A stretch of DNA of 57,079 nt from an uncultured Pelagibacteraceae bacterium (GTDB lineage: Bacteria; Pseudomonadota; Alphaproteobacteria; Pelagibacterales; Pelagibacteraceae), in NCBI GenBank assembly GCA_902552475.1, contig CACDJC010000006.1, forward strand, positions 1-57,079. The letters are read 5' to 3'. Position 1 is the stretch's first letter, and each line of letters begins with the position of its first letter. The notes beneath the pieces were generated by a model, which was not told the DNA's origin, did no database searches, and saw nothing but the letters and a program-made list of their open reading frames with translations. The position numbers and the translations under genes are program-made. This document shows positions 46,697 to 55,096 of this stretch, piece after piece.

Positions 46697-47911
46697 CTAA
46701 ATTAGATCTTTTAGTTTTTGTCTTTTTTTAATAACAATTAATTTTGAACCTTTTATTAATATTTCAGCAGGATTAGGTCTAACATTATAATTTGATCCTA
46801 GTGATGATCCATAAGCCCCAGTATCACAAATTATCAATAAATCTTTTTCACTTAACTTTTGAAAATTATTTGTACTTAAAAATTTGTCAGTAGTTTCGCA
46901 AATTGGTCCTACAAAATCATAGGTTTTTTTTGATTTTTTTTTATTTTTTGTAATTGGAATGATTTGATGTCTAGCTCCATATAAAGCTGGTCTCATTAGG
47001 TCATTCATTGCAGCATCAAGAATGATAAAATTTTTTTTTGGATTTTCTTTTATATAAATTATTTTTGTAATAAGAACTCCTGCGTTGCCAATAATAGATC
47101 TTCCTGGTTCAAAAATAATTTTACTATTATGTTTTTTTAAAAAATTTTTAATTGCTTGATTATATTTTTCATAATTAAGTTTTTTTTTATTATTTTCATA
47201 TGAAATTCCCATACCTCCGCCCAAATCTATGAATTCAAAATCAAATTTTATTTTTTTTATTAATTTGCTTACAGCTTTAAGCATTTTTTCATAGGGTCTA
47301 TAATCGAGTATTTGACTTCCGATATGAACACTTAAACATTTTAAGTTTATATTTTTTTTATTTTTTATAATTTTAAATATTTCGATGAAAGTTTTTTCAT
47401 TTACTCCAAATTTATTTTCTTTTTTTCCAGTTGATATTTGTTTTAATGTATTAGCATCAGTATTCGGATTAAGTCTTATTCCAATATCTACAATTTTTTT
47501 TTTTGATTTTGCTATTTTTTCAATTTCCAAAACTTCACTTTTTGACTCAGAGTTTATTAATAAAATATTTTTATCAATTGCATAACTTAATTCCTCTGAA
47601 GTTTTACCTACTCCTGAAAAAACAATTTTTTTTGAATTAATTCCTGCTTTAAGTGCTTTCATTAATTCACCTTTAGACACAACATCTGCACCTAGTCCAT
47701 TTTTTTTTATTTCTTTTAAAATTTTTAGATTAGAATTAGCTTTAGTCGCAAAACATATTAAAGGAGAAAATGTTTTAAAATTTAGTTTAAAGTCATTTAT
47801 ATTTTGTTTTAATTTTTTATGTGAGTAGCAATACAGTGGAGTTCCAAATTTGATCGCTAAATTTTTAAAATATAAATTTTCAATTTTTAGGTTATTATTA
47901 ATATATTTCAT
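46697..47911 (-). CDS. lysA: Diaminopimelate decarboxylase
   Basis: 404 aa PLP enzyme, final step to lysine, in the same pathway as dapB. The PLP Lys lies in ICFATKANSNLKIL (~52). LSVHIGSQI, FIDLGGGMGISY (glycine loop), EPGRSIIGNAG and CDTGAYGSSLGSNYN are present. The ATG overlaps the stop of the small lipoprotein gene (TAATG). Confidence 0.97.
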   Translation of the reverse strand: MKYINNNLKIENLYFKNLAIKFGTPLYCYSHKKLKQNINDFKLNFKTFSPLICFATKANSNLKILKEIKKNGLGADVVSKGELMKALKAGINSKKIVFSGVGKTSEELSYAIDKNILLINSESKSEVLEIEKIAKSKKKIVDIGIRLNPNTDANTLKQISTGKKENKFGVNEKTFIEIFKIIKNKKNINLKCLSVHIGSQILDYRPYEKMLKAVSKLIKKIKFDFEFIDLGGGMGISYENNKKKLNYEKYNQAIKNFLKKHNSKIIFEPGRSIIGNAGVLITKIIYIKENPKKNFIILDAAMNDLMRPALYGARHQIIPITKNKKKSKKTYDFVGPICETTDKFLSTNNFQKLSEKDLLIICDTGAYGSSLGSNYNVRPNPAEILIKGSKLIVIKKRQKLKDLI

Positions 47912-48027
47912 TAAACGTTTTTTACGATTACAAATTGATTATTTGCTTCATACTTTGGATCATTTTTTCTACCGCAAGATGACAATATAATTAAACAAAC
48001 AAACAATAAAATAATCTTTTTAATCAT
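47911..48027 (-). CDS. Small lipoprotein, LptM (YifL)-like, 38 aa
   Basis: 38 aa. The signal sequence MIKKIILLFVCLIILSSC has a lipobox (LSSC), followed by GRKNDP, the short motif of the LptM/YifL family (CG-[RQ]-K-x-D/P-x), and a brief tail. In E. coli LptM helps the LPS-export translocon LptD mature. In alphaproteobacteria a gene of this kind lies between argH and lysA, as here. It overlaps both neighbours: ATGA with argH and TAATG with lysA. The role is inferred from motif and position. Confidence 0.82.
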   Translation of the reverse strand: MIKKIILLFVCLIILSSCGRKNDPKYEANNQFVIVKNV

Positions 48028-49418
48028 TTTTTATCTTTTTTATAACTTAATATCATTTTCTTAATATTCTCAAAAGAAGTTCCTCCATAAGAGGTTTTTG
48101 AATTTATTGAATTTTTTAGGTCAAAAACTTTCATTACATCATAAGTTAATTTTTTTTCAATTATTTGTAATTCTTCAATACTAAGTTCAGATAGTTTTTT
48201 TTTATTTTTCTCTGCAAAGTTAACTATTTTTGCAGTTTGTAAATAAGCTTTTCTGAATGGATAATTTAATTCTCTAACCATATAGTCAGCTAGATCAGTT
48301 GCAGTTAAGAATCCACTTTCTGCAAGTTCAAGCATTCTTTTTTTATCTGCTGAAAAATTTTTTAAAATATCATTTAATATTATTAAAGAATTTTTTAATT
48401 GATCAAATGATTTAAAAGCTAATTCTTTATCATCTTGTAAATCTTTGAAATATGATAATGGTAGTCCTTTTAAGATTGTTAACATTGAAAATAAATTACC
48501 GAATATCCCACCTGTTTTTCCTCTTAAATATTCTAGTGGATCAGGATTTTTTTTCTGAGGCATTATAGAAGATCCTGTTACGATTTTATCATTTAATATA
48601 ATTAGTTTAAAAGCATCTGAATTCCATATAATAAACTCTTCAGCAATTCTAGAAATATGAATTGCACATGCAGAACACGAATATAAAAAATCAATAACAA
48701 AATCTCTGTCCGAAACAGTATCAATAGAGTTTTTAGTTGGATTTTTAAAATTTAATTTTTTTGTAGTATAAAATCTATCAATATTAAATGAAGTACCAGT
48801 GAGTGCTGCAACACCTAAGGGATTTTCATTTAAACCACCAAGATTGTTGTTAAATCTTTTTTTATCTCTGTTAAACATTTCAACATATGCTAATAAATAA
48901 TGAGCAAATGAAACTGGTTGAGCATTTTTTAAATGTGTAAAACCCGGCATAATTGTTTCAATATTTTTATCTGCTTTTTTTAAAATATTATTAATTATTG
49001 CATCTAAACTTTTTACTATTTCTTTATTTGCTTTTTTTAGCCAAATTTTAAAATCAGTAATAACCTGATCATTTCTAGATCTAGCAGTATGAATATAGCC
49101 TGCATCTTCACCAATTATATCAAAAAGTCTTTTTTCAATATTCATATGAATATCTTCTAATTTTTCATCATATAAAAATTTTTTTTTTATAATTTCATTT
49201 CTTATTTTATTTAAACCCCAAACTATTTTATTTTTAATTTTAAAGTTAATTATTTTTTGTTTAAATAACATTTCAACATGTGCAATTGAGGCATCAATAT
49301 CTTCATTAAACAATCTTTTATCTATTGATAATGAACCACCAATTTTTTTAAATAAACTTGTGGAACTTTTTTTAATCCTAGTGCCCCAAATTGGTTTATT
49401 GTTTTTATTTTTACTCAT
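48024..49418 (-). CDS. argH: Argininosuccinate lyase
   Basis: 464 aa. Final step of arginine synthesis. Motifs: N-terminal IWGTRI, HTARSRNDQVITDF (~110), and the signature GSSIMPQKKNPDPLE (~285) carrying the catalytic Ser loop. The divergent tlpA gene starts 25 bases away. Order argH-lptM-lysA is typical of alphaproteobacteria. Confidence 0.98.
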   Translation of the reverse strand: MSKNKNNKPIWGTRIKKSSTSLFKKIGGSLSIDKRLFNEDIDASIAHVEMLFKQKIINFKIKNKIVWGLNKIRNEIIKKKFLYDEKLEDIHMNIEKRLFDIIGEDAGYIHTARSRNDQVITDFKIWLKKANKEIVKSLDAIINNILKKADKNIETIMPGFTHLKNAQPVSFAHYLLAYVEMFNRDKKRFNNNLGGLNENPLGVAALTGTSFNIDRFYTTKKLNFKNPTKNSIDTVSDRDFVIDFLYSCSACAIHISRIAEEFIIWNSDAFKLIILNDKIVTGSSIMPQKKNPDPLEYLRGKTGGIFGNLFSMLTILKGLPLSYFKDLQDDKELAFKSFDQLKNSLIILNDILKNFSADKKRMLELAESGFLTATDLADYMVRELNYPFRKAYLQTAKIVNFAEKNKKKLSELSIEELQIIEKKLTYDVMKVFDLKNSINSKTSYGGTSFENIKKMILSYKKDKK

Positions 49419-49442
49419 GGTATCTAACTATACATTTTAAAA

Positions 49443-49970
49443 ATGAAATTCATAAATTTTAATTATTTAGTAATAATAGTTTACTTAATATCATCTAACT
49501 TTTCATATTCAATAGAACCTCCTGATATTAAAAATTTAATAATACATAAGGATAAGAAAAAAATTGAAAATGTAGAATTTTTCAATTTTGAAGGCCAAAA
49601 GATAAGCATTAACAATTTTAGCAATGCTAAAATAATAAATTTTTGGGCAACTTGGTGTGCTCCTTGTAGGAAAGAAATGCCTTCTCTAAATAGACTTAAA
49701 TTATTAAACGAATTTAAGGATGTTGACATAATCCCAATTAATATTGGTGGTGAGCCAAATGAAAAATCTAAAAAGTTTTTTGAAGATTTAAACATTAATA
49801 ATTTGAAAATTTTTTCAGGTTCTGGGCAAAAAATTTCAGAGAAATTTAAAATACGTGGATTACCTACTACAATCTTAATAGATAAAAATGGTTATGAATT
49901 TGCAAGAATTATAGGTTACATTGATTTTGAAAATAAATCTTTTTTAGATTGGTTAATAAATAATTTATGA
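49443..49970 (+). CDS. TlpA-like periplasmic thiol-disulfide oxidoreductase
   Basis: 175 aa. An N-terminal signal sequence (FNYLVIIVYLISSNFSYS) and a thioredoxin fold with the active site NFWATWCAPCRKEMPSL (C-A-P-C) near residue 72, plus the cis-Pro region RGLPTTILID. The family reduces apocytochrome c or copper-site cysteines in the periplasm. Its stop overlaps the esterase start (ATGA). Confidence 0.9.
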   Translation: MKFINFNYLVIIVYLISSNFSYSIEPPDIKNLIIHKDKKKIENVEFFNFEGQKISINNFSNAKIINFWATWCAPCRKEMPSLNRLKLLNEFKDVDIIPINIGGEPNEKSKKFFEDLNINNLKIFSGSGQKISEKFKIRGLPTTILIDKNGYEFARIIGYIDFENKSFLDWLINNL

Positions 49971-50623
49971 AATTTTCACTTAACACAACAATTATAAAAC
50001 CAAATGATGGTGAAGAAATAAAAAATGCTATAATTTTGCTACATGGATATGGAGGCGATGGAAAAGATATAAGCATGTTAACTTTTAATTGGAAAAGATT
50101 TTTAAAAAATACTATTTTTTTATGTCCTGATGCTCATGAGGTTTGCAACATTAATCCCACAGGTTTTCAGTGGTTTGATCTTAGTTCAGAAGATTCAGAG
50201 CAAATTATAAATGAGTCTAAGAAAGCAGAAAATAAAATTAAAGAATATATAGAAGAAATTAATTCTTATTATAAACTAACAAATTCTCAAATTTGTATTT
50301 CTGGATTTAGTCAGGGTTGTATGATGTCAATAAATGTTGGACTTACATCAGAAGAATGTTTTAATTGTATAGTCGGTTTTTCTGGCAAGATAATTGATAA
50401 AGACTACCTTAAGGATAGGATAAAATCAAAAACAAAAATTTTAATGATCCATGGTGACTCTGATGAAATAGTTGCTCCTAATAATTTGTTGGATTCAAAA
50501 GATTTTTTTATTAGAAATAAAGTAGATGTTGAAACTTTAATGATAAAAAATTGTGGTCATAATATACCTATTGAAGCATCAAGTGCAGCATTAAATTTTA
50601 TCAAAAAAAATTTTAAAAATTAA
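49967..50623 (+). CDS. Phospholipase/carboxylesterase family hydrolase
   Basis: 218 aa alpha/beta hydrolase. ILLHGYGGDGKDI is the oxyanion loop. The nucleophile elbow ISGFSQGCMMS carries the Ser (~118), IHGDSDEIV the Asp and CGHNIP the His. This is the Abhydrolase_2 family; the natural ester is unknown. No signal peptide. It overlaps tlpA by 4 bases. Confidence 0.88.
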   Translation: MKFSLNTTIIKPNDGEEIKNAIILLHGYGGDGKDISMLTFNWKRFLKNTIFLCPDAHEVCNINPTGFQWFDLSSEDSEQIINESKKAENKIKEYIEEINSYYKLTNSQICISGFSQGCMMSINVGLTSEECFNCIVGFSGKIIDKDYLKDRIKSKTKILMIHGDSDEIVAPNNLLDSKDFFIRNKVDVETLMIKNCGHNIPIEASSAALNFIKKNFKN

Positions 50624-50685
50624 TAAAATTTTAATGTCAAATTAGTAATGTTGATATGATAAATTTTATATTGTATTATTAAATT

Positions 50686-51255
50686 ATGATTGAACTATCT
50701 GACAAAGAGATATCATTAGAAAAATGTCCTGCGCTTGTTTTAAATGCAGATTATAGACCATTGAGTTATTATCCATTATCATTATGGAGTTGGCAGGATT
50801 CAATCAAGTCTGTTTTTTTGGACAGAGTTTCTATCGTAAGTTATTATGATAGAACTATAAGAAGCCCTTCTTTTAGTATGAAGCTTCCTAGCGTAATTGC
50901 TCTTAAATCTTTTATAAGGCCACAATCTAATCCTAATTTTACAAGATTTAATGTCTTTTTAAGAGATAAGTTTAGCTGTCAATATTGTGGTAGTAACAAT
51001 GAATTAACATTTGATCATCTTTTACCAAGATCGAAGGGTGGAAAAACAGACTGGGATAATGTGGTAACAGCATGCTCATCTTGTAATGTAAAAAAAGGTG
51101 GAAAACTTTTTAAAAATTCAGGTATGACTTTAAGTCAATGGCCCTATCAACCAACAACAGAAGATTTACATAAAAATGGCAAAAATTTTCCACCAAATTT
51201 TCTTCATAAAAGTTGGATAGATTATTTATATTGGGATGTTGAATTAGAACCTTAA
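50686..51255 (+). CDS. HNH endonuclease-domain protein
   Basis: 189 aa. The N-terminal half has the conserved CPALVLNADYRPLSYYPLS and WSWQD; the C-terminal half is an HNH domain. The HNH domain shows CQYCG and CSSCN zinc pairs around TFDHLLPRSKGGKTDWDNVV (the His of the motif is in FDHLLP and the Asn in DNVV). This is a widespread alphaproteobacterial single-copy protein of unknown role, not an obvious restriction enzyme. Its stop abuts that of convergent coq7. Confidence 0.88.
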   Translation: MIELSDKEISLEKCPALVLNADYRPLSYYPLSLWSWQDSIKSVFLDRVSIVSYYDRTIRSPSFSMKLPSVIALKSFIRPQSNPNFTRFNVFLRDKFSCQYCGSNNELTFDHLLPRSKGGKTDWDNVVTACSSCNVKKGGKLFKNSGMTLSQWPYQPTTEDLHKNGKNFPPNFLHKSWIDYLYWDVELEP

Positions 51256-51789
51256 CTAGATTTTTTCAGATATACTTATTGCTAATCTAGAGCCAGTCTT
51301 AATAACTTTGTCCATTAAAGAGTAAACCCCTTTTTTTGTTGCACCTTCTTCATAAGCAATATCTTTATGATGTAATTCATCATTTCTAAATTTTGTAATT
51401 ACTTCTTTTAAGTTTTTTTCGTCACTTTGTAGCTGATCTATTTGGTTTTTGTAATGTTCATCTATTACTTCTTCTACCGATGCTGTACAAAGCATAGCAG
51501 CTTTTTTACCCAATATAGTTGATCCAAAACCAAGACCTAATCCAAGCAAATCCCATAATGGTAATAGTTTTGTTGGATTTATATTTCTTTTTTTAATTTC
51601 ATCTTCAAAGAAATTACAGTGTTCTTCTTCATGTTTTTTCATTTCATTAATAGTATTTTTTAAATCTTCATTTTTTATGATAGTATTTAAAGCTAATAAT
51701 TGGCCTTCATATATTTTAATTGCTCCTCTTTCTCCTGCATGATCGACCCTTATGAACTCTTCTATTTTTTTTGGATTAGTTTTTTTCAT
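51256..51789 (-). CDS. coq7: Demethoxyubiquinone hydroxylase (Coq7)
   Basis: 177 aa di-iron monooxygenase hydroxylating C6 of the ubiquinone ring. Iron ligands appear as RVDHAGERGA, HEEEHCNFFE, VEEVIDEHY and DELHHKDIAYEEGA (two E-x-x-H pairs plus Glu). It works with UbiE and UbiB encoded at 39.7-42 kb. It overlaps dsbB by 14 bases. Confidence 0.95.
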   Translation of the reverse strand: MKKTNPKKIEEFIRVDHAGERGAIKIYEGQLLALNTIIKNEDLKNTINEMKKHEEEHCNFFEDEIKKRNINPTKLLPLWDLLGLGLGFGSTILGKKAAMLCTASVEEVIDEHYKNQIDQLQSDEKNLKEVITKFRNDELHHKDIAYEEGATKKGVYSLMDKVIKTGSRLAISISEKI

Positions 51790-52255
51790 ATACTAAAGTT
51801 CTTAATGAATAAATTAAGATTAATAAAGATAATACTGAATTAATACCAGCCAATGAAATACCAAATAATTTAAAATTTACATCTTTACAACTATTTGGAA
51901 TGCTTTCACTTAATGTTTTTAATAATTTTGTTTTATCTGTAATATCAATATTATTTGTCGCACATCCAGAAAATTCCTCAAATATATTTTTTTCTATTCC
52001 ATAATGGTATCCAGAAATTAAAAAACTTAAGATAAAGATCAAAATAACTAATAATAAAATGCTATCATTTTTGTAATAATTGTAGCCAACGAAACTTATA
52101 AAAATTGCAATTATGTAAGGAATTCTTTGATAAAGACATAGTTTGCAGGCTTTATATTGCAAGTAATATTCAACATACAATGCAAAAAAAATTGCTAAGA
52201 TTGAGAAAATAAAAATTAATAGATAAAAACTTTTTCTTTTTACAAATATATTCAT
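51776..52255 (-). CDS. dsbB: Disulfide bond formation protein DsbB family
   Basis: 159 aa inner-membrane protein with four hydrophobic segments. First periplasmic redox pair C-K-L-C in YKACKLCLYQRIPY, and second-loop cysteines in FSGCATNN and IPNSCKDVN, as in DsbB, which passes electrons from DsbA to ubiquinone. Adjacent genes for ubiquinone (coq7) fit this partner. 3 bases downstream of the DedA-like gene. Confidence 0.9.
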   Translation of the reverse strand: MNIFVKRKSFYLLIFIFSILAIFFALYVEYYLQYKACKLCLYQRIPYIIAIFISFVGYNYYKNDSILLLVILIFILSFLISGYHYGIEKNIFEEFSGCATNNIDITDKTKLLKTLSESIPNSCKDVNFKLFGISLAGINSVLSLLILIYSLRTLVYEKN

Positions 52256-52258
52256 TTT

Positions 52259-52867
52259 TTAACTCATAAAATTTACTAAAAATTTATAAACTAAGTAAGC
52301 AAATATTATTATTAAAATAGATAGTATAATTGAAACTTTTAATAATTTTTTTTCTATAATTTTTTTCATAGCTGGTCCAAAATTTCCAATTAAAAAAGCT
52401 ATTATAAAAAATCTAGAACCTCTTGTTAAAAGAGATACAATTATAAAATAGAATATATTAAAATGAACAAATCCACTCATGATTGTGAGTAGTTTAAATG
52501 GAACAGGTGAGAATCCGGCTATTGCTAGTAAGGTCATCCATGCAAATACACCTCCTTCTGATGCCATTTTATCTTTTAAAAAAGATGCATTATCAACTCC
52601 ATATATTTCAAATATCTTAATTCCAATTTCATTGAAAAAAACATATCCAATAAAATAACCTAAGCAGGCACCCAGGATAGATCCAATTGTTGCAATTAAA
52701 GCGATTCTTATCCATTCTTCTCTTTTTGCTATCGTTATTGGTATTATAAGAACATCAGGGGGAATTGGAAAAATAAAGCTTTCAATAAATGAAACAAATC
52801 CCAAAATAGATTTGGATTTTTTATGTCCTGCAAGTTTAATAGTTTTATTGTAAAGTGATTTAAACAT
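52259..52867 (-). CDS. DedA/YqaA-type SNARE-associated membrane protein
   Basis: 202 aa. Hydrophobic, with the DedA/VTT-type features: a re-entrant SFIFPIPPDVLIIPIT near residue 30, GSILGACLGYFIGY, and FSPVPFKLLTIMSGF near residue 125 (the conserved Pro/Gly of the second re-entrant loop). The family is implicated in undecaprenyl-phosphate or lipid scrambling. Specific substrate unknown. It starts 68 bases from the divergent tRNA gene. Confidence 0.87.
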   Translation of the reverse strand: MFKSLYNKTIKLAGHKKSKSILGFVSFIESFIFPIPPDVLIIPITIAKREEWIRIALIATIGSILGACLGYFIGYVFFNEIGIKIFEIYGVDNASFLKDKMASEGGVFAWMTLLAIAGFSPVPFKLLTIMSGFVHFNIFYFIIVSLLTRGSRFFIIAFLIGNFGPAMKKIIEKKLLKVSIILSILIIIFAYLVYKFLVNFMS

Positions 52868-52935
52868 ATTTTCTTTTAGTATAATTAATGTTTTAATACT
52901 ATGAGTTTAAATATGTAAAATTATTATGTATAATA

Positions 52936-53022
52936 GGGCGAATGGCGGAATTGGTAGACGCGTTGGACTCAAAATCCAATAGTAGCAATACTGTGAGAGT
53001 TCGATTCTCTCTTTGCCCACCA
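52936..53022 (+). tRNA. tRNA-Leu (anticodon CAA)
   Basis: 87 bases. Acceptor stem GGGCGAA pairs with TTTGCCC (one G-U). D-arm GGCGGAATTGGTAGAC. Anticodon stem TTGGA/TCCAA with loop CTCAAAA gives anticodon CAA (52970-52972), reading UUG. A long class II variable arm follows, then T-arm GAGAGTTCGATTCTCTC, discriminator A and encoded CCA. A TATAAT at 52929-52934 immediately precedes it, too close to be its own promoter; TATAAT at 52880-52885 is better placed. Confidence 0.96.
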
Positions 53023-53030
53023 GAAAAAAT

Positions 53031-54761
53031 ATGAATTTAGACAATTTAAATAGCTTAGTTGAATTATTTTTTATTCAATCTGATAAACAAAATAAAAAAA
53101 GCGTTTTTTTGCAATGGTTAAATCCAAACAATAAAAAATCCTTTACATGGGAAGAAACAAAAATAAATATATTCAAACTTTCTAAAATTATTAAAAAAAA
53201 TATAAAAGAAGGCGATAGATGCCTTTTAGTATCAGAGAATAGACCTGAATGGTTTATTTCTGATTTAGCCATCATGTTGTCAGGTGGAATCACAGTACCA
53301 GCCTACACAACTTATACAGAAGAGGATTATAAGTATTTAATTGAAGATTGCGAGCCTAGCTTAGTCATAGTTTCAAATAATGAAATGCTAAAAAAATTAA
53401 GCAATACTATTAATGAAAAAGATTTTATTAAAAAAGTTATTACAATAGATGAAGTCAATAAAGTAACTTATAATTTAAATTTAACTCGTAAAGAAAAATA
53501 TTTAGACTTTAATACAATATTAAAAGATAATTTATTAGAAGAAGATAAAATCCAAAATAATAAATTAAAAAGAATTTCTCCTGCTTGCATAATTTATACT
53601 TCTGGAACTGGCGGAAATCCAAAAGGAGTAATCCTGAGTCATGGTGGTATTTTAAATAATCTTGTAGGAGCTTGTGAAATTATGAAACCATTATTTAATT
53701 CAAGGCCAGTATTTTTAACTTGGCTTCCTCTTTCTCATTCTTATGAGCACTGTGTACAATTTGCTCAGATAGCTGTGGGAGCAAAAGTTTTTTATGCTGA
53801 AAAAATAGAAAAACTTTTAGAAAATATATCTGAGGCAAAACCTACAATTATGACAGCTGTTCCAAGATTTTATCAAAATCTTTATAACAAAATTAATATT
53901 AACTTAAAAAAACAAACAGGTTTTAAAGCTAAATTAATTAATGCAACTCTTCGATTGGGTAAGAAAAAATTATTAAATCAAAAAATGACATTTTTTGAAA
54001 AATTACTAAATTCAATAGTTGAGATATTAGTTAGAAAAAAAATAAAAAAGCAATTTGGTGGTAATTTAAAAGCTTTTGTTTCTGGTGGAGGCGCTTTAGA
54101 TAAAGAAATAGGAGAATTTTTAAATTCCGTAGGATTACCTACGCTCCAAGGCTATGGTTTAACAGAAACATCGCCAGTAGTAAGCTGCAATCCTATACAT
54201 AAGATAAAAGTTGAAACTGTTGGTCCTCCTTTCAAAGGAAACCAGGTTAAAATTGCAGATGATGGAGAAATTTTAGTTAAAGGTGAAAATGTAATGTTGG
54301 GTTATTGGAATAAAAAAGAAGAAACTGAAAAAGTAATTATTGATGGATGGCTTCATACAGGTGATATAGGCGAAATAGATGCTGAAGATGGTTATTTAAA
54401 AATCACTGATAGAAAAAAAGATATTATTGTAAGTGCAGGAGGAGATAATATTTCACCCGCTAAAATTGAAAATATGATTACAAATGAGTCAGAGATTGAT
54501 CAATGCATGGTTTATGGAGATAAAAAAAATTATTTAGTTGCTTTAATAGTACCGAATAAAGATTTTTTAAATGAAAAAGAAAAAATTAATAATGTAATTG
54601 AGAAAATAAATAAAAAATTAACTTTATTAGAGAAAATAAAAAAAATTCAATTAATAGACGAAAGTTTTTCTATAGAAAATGGTTTAATGACACCAACAAT
54701 GAAAGTAAAAAGAAAAAAAGTTACTGAAAAATATAAAAATCAATTAGAAAAACTTTATTAA
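53031..54761 (+). CDS. Long-chain acyl-CoA synthetase (AMP-binding)
   Basis: 576 aa from the ATG at 53031, 8 bases past the tRNA; the frame extends back into the tRNA and that part is not coding. Adenylate-forming enzyme that activates fatty acids to acyl-CoA. P-loop CIIYTSGTGGNPKGVILSHGG (~190-210; shown here as its conserved TSGTGGNPKG core), GYGLTETSPVVS, and the hinge DGWLHTGDIGEIDAEDGYLKI with DRKKDI. No membrane segment. Chain-length preference cannot be told. Confidence 0.93.
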   Translation: MNLDNLNSLVELFFIQSDKQNKKSVFLQWLNPNNKKSFTWEETKINIFKLSKIIKKNIKEGDRCLLVSENRPEWFISDLAIMLSGGITVPAYTTYTEEDYKYLIEDCEPSLVIVSNNEMLKKLSNTINEKDFIKKVITIDEVNKVTYNLNLTRKEKYLDFNTILKDNLLEEDKIQNNKLKRISPACIIYTSGTGGNPKGVILSHGGILNNLVGACEIMKPLFNSRPVFLTWLPLSHSYEHCVQFAQIAVGAKVFYAEKIEKLLENISEAKPTIMTAVPRFYQNLYNKININLKKQTGFKAKLINATLRLGKKKLLNQKMTFFEKLLNSIVEILVRKKIKKQFGGNLKAFVSGGGALDKEIGEFLNSVGLPTLQGYGLTETSPVVSCNPIHKIKVETVGPPFKGNQVKIADDGEILVKGENVMLGYWNKKEETEKVIIDGWLHTGDIGEIDAEDGYLKITDRKKDIIVSAGGDNISPAKIENMITNESEIDQCMVYGDKKNYLVALIVPNKDFLNEKEKINNVIEKINKKLTLLEKIKKIQLIDESFSIENGLMTPTMKVKRKKVTEKYKNQLEKLY

Positions 54762-54766
54762 TTTAA

Positions 54767-54822
54767 TTTTATAAAACAGTTTATTAATCGCAATTTACTT
54801 AACTTTTTTTTGTTTTATAAAA
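54767..54822 (+). repeat. 11-base inverted repeat after acyl-CoA synthetase gene
   Basis: TTTTATAAAAC (54767-54777) and GTTTTATAAAA (54812-54822) are perfect complements separated by 34 bases, just beyond the stop of the synthetase gene. A T8 run lies in the loop. It may act in 3'-end formation, but without GC pairs this is weak. Confidence 0.35.
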
Positions 54823-54870
54823 AATAAAAAAATATAAATTTTTTTTTAAACAATATTTAAAATTATATAT

Positions 54871-54899
54871 TTGACATAACTATTCAAAAAAAATACAAA
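54871..54899 (+). promoter_or_regulatory. Promoter of the 27-aa basic peptide gene
   Basis: A consensus TTGACA (54871-54876), 17 bases, then TACAAA (54894-54899) places transcription start near 54906. The transcript would begin almost immediately with the hairpin at 54910. Confidence 0.55.
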
Positions 54900-54909
54900 A
54901 AGATAAGTA

Positions 54910-54930
54910 AACGAATCAAAAAGATTCGTT
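54910..54930 (+). promoter_or_regulatory. 5'-leader hairpin
   Basis: AACGAATC-AAAAA-GATTCGTT forms a perfect 8-bp stem with an A5 loop, followed by A-rich sequence and GGGAG. Near the 5' end of the predicted mRNA, such a hairpin typically protects against degradation. With no T-run after it, it is not a terminator. Confidence 0.6.
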
Positions 54931-54951
54931 AATAAAAAAAGGGAGCTAAAG

Positions 54952-55035
54952 ATGGCTAAAAGAAGAAAAAAAGCTGCTAAAAAGAAAACTAAGAAAAAAG
55001 CTAAGAAAAAAGCTAAGAAAAGAAGAAGAAAGTAA
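54952..55035 (+). CDS. 27-aa Lys/Arg-rich peptide
   Basis: A 27-codon gene, MAKRRKKAAKKKTKKKAKK through KRRRK. By count it has 15 Lys, 5 Arg, 5 Ala, one Thr and no acidic residue. It has a strong ribosome-binding site (GGGAG at 54941-54945, 6 bases before ATG), a consensus -35 promoter, a leader hairpin and a strong terminator, so it looks like a dedicated, well-expressed monocistron rather than a chance frame. The composition resembles histone H1 tails or a nucleoid or RNA counter-ion peptide; a ribosomal-protein-like role is also possible. Not recognised as a named family. It is convergent with a CarD gene that has a similar Lys-rich head. Confidence 0.78.
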   Translation: MAKRRKKAAKKKTKKKAKKKAKKRRRK

Positions 55036-55058
55036 ATTAGTATTCTTTTTAATTGATT

Positions 55059-55096
55059 ACGCTTCTCATGGCGCTTGCGTGGGAAGCGTTTTTTTT
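55059..55096 (+). terminator. Strong rho-independent terminator
   Basis: A 12-bp stem, ACGCTTCTCATG with CGTGGGAAGCGT (two G-U pairs), and a 7-base loop GCGCTTG, followed by eight T (55089-55096). It begins 24 bases after the basic-peptide stop. The tail overlaps the carD stop on the other strand, where no T-run follows, so it acts mainly on the plus strand. Confidence 0.92.

Noticed and set aside
52929-52934. TATAAT as promoter of tRNA-Leu
   Set aside because: It ends one base before the mature tRNA, so transcription would start inside the tRNA.
53013-53030. Acyl-CoA synthetase start inside the tRNA
   Set aside because: The TTG lies in the tRNA acceptor end; the ATG at 53031 is the sensible start.
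54910-54930. Hairpin as a terminator of the acyl-CoA synthetase gene
   Set aside because: No T-run follows on either strand, and it lies after a consensus-like promoter, so a leader structure is more likely.
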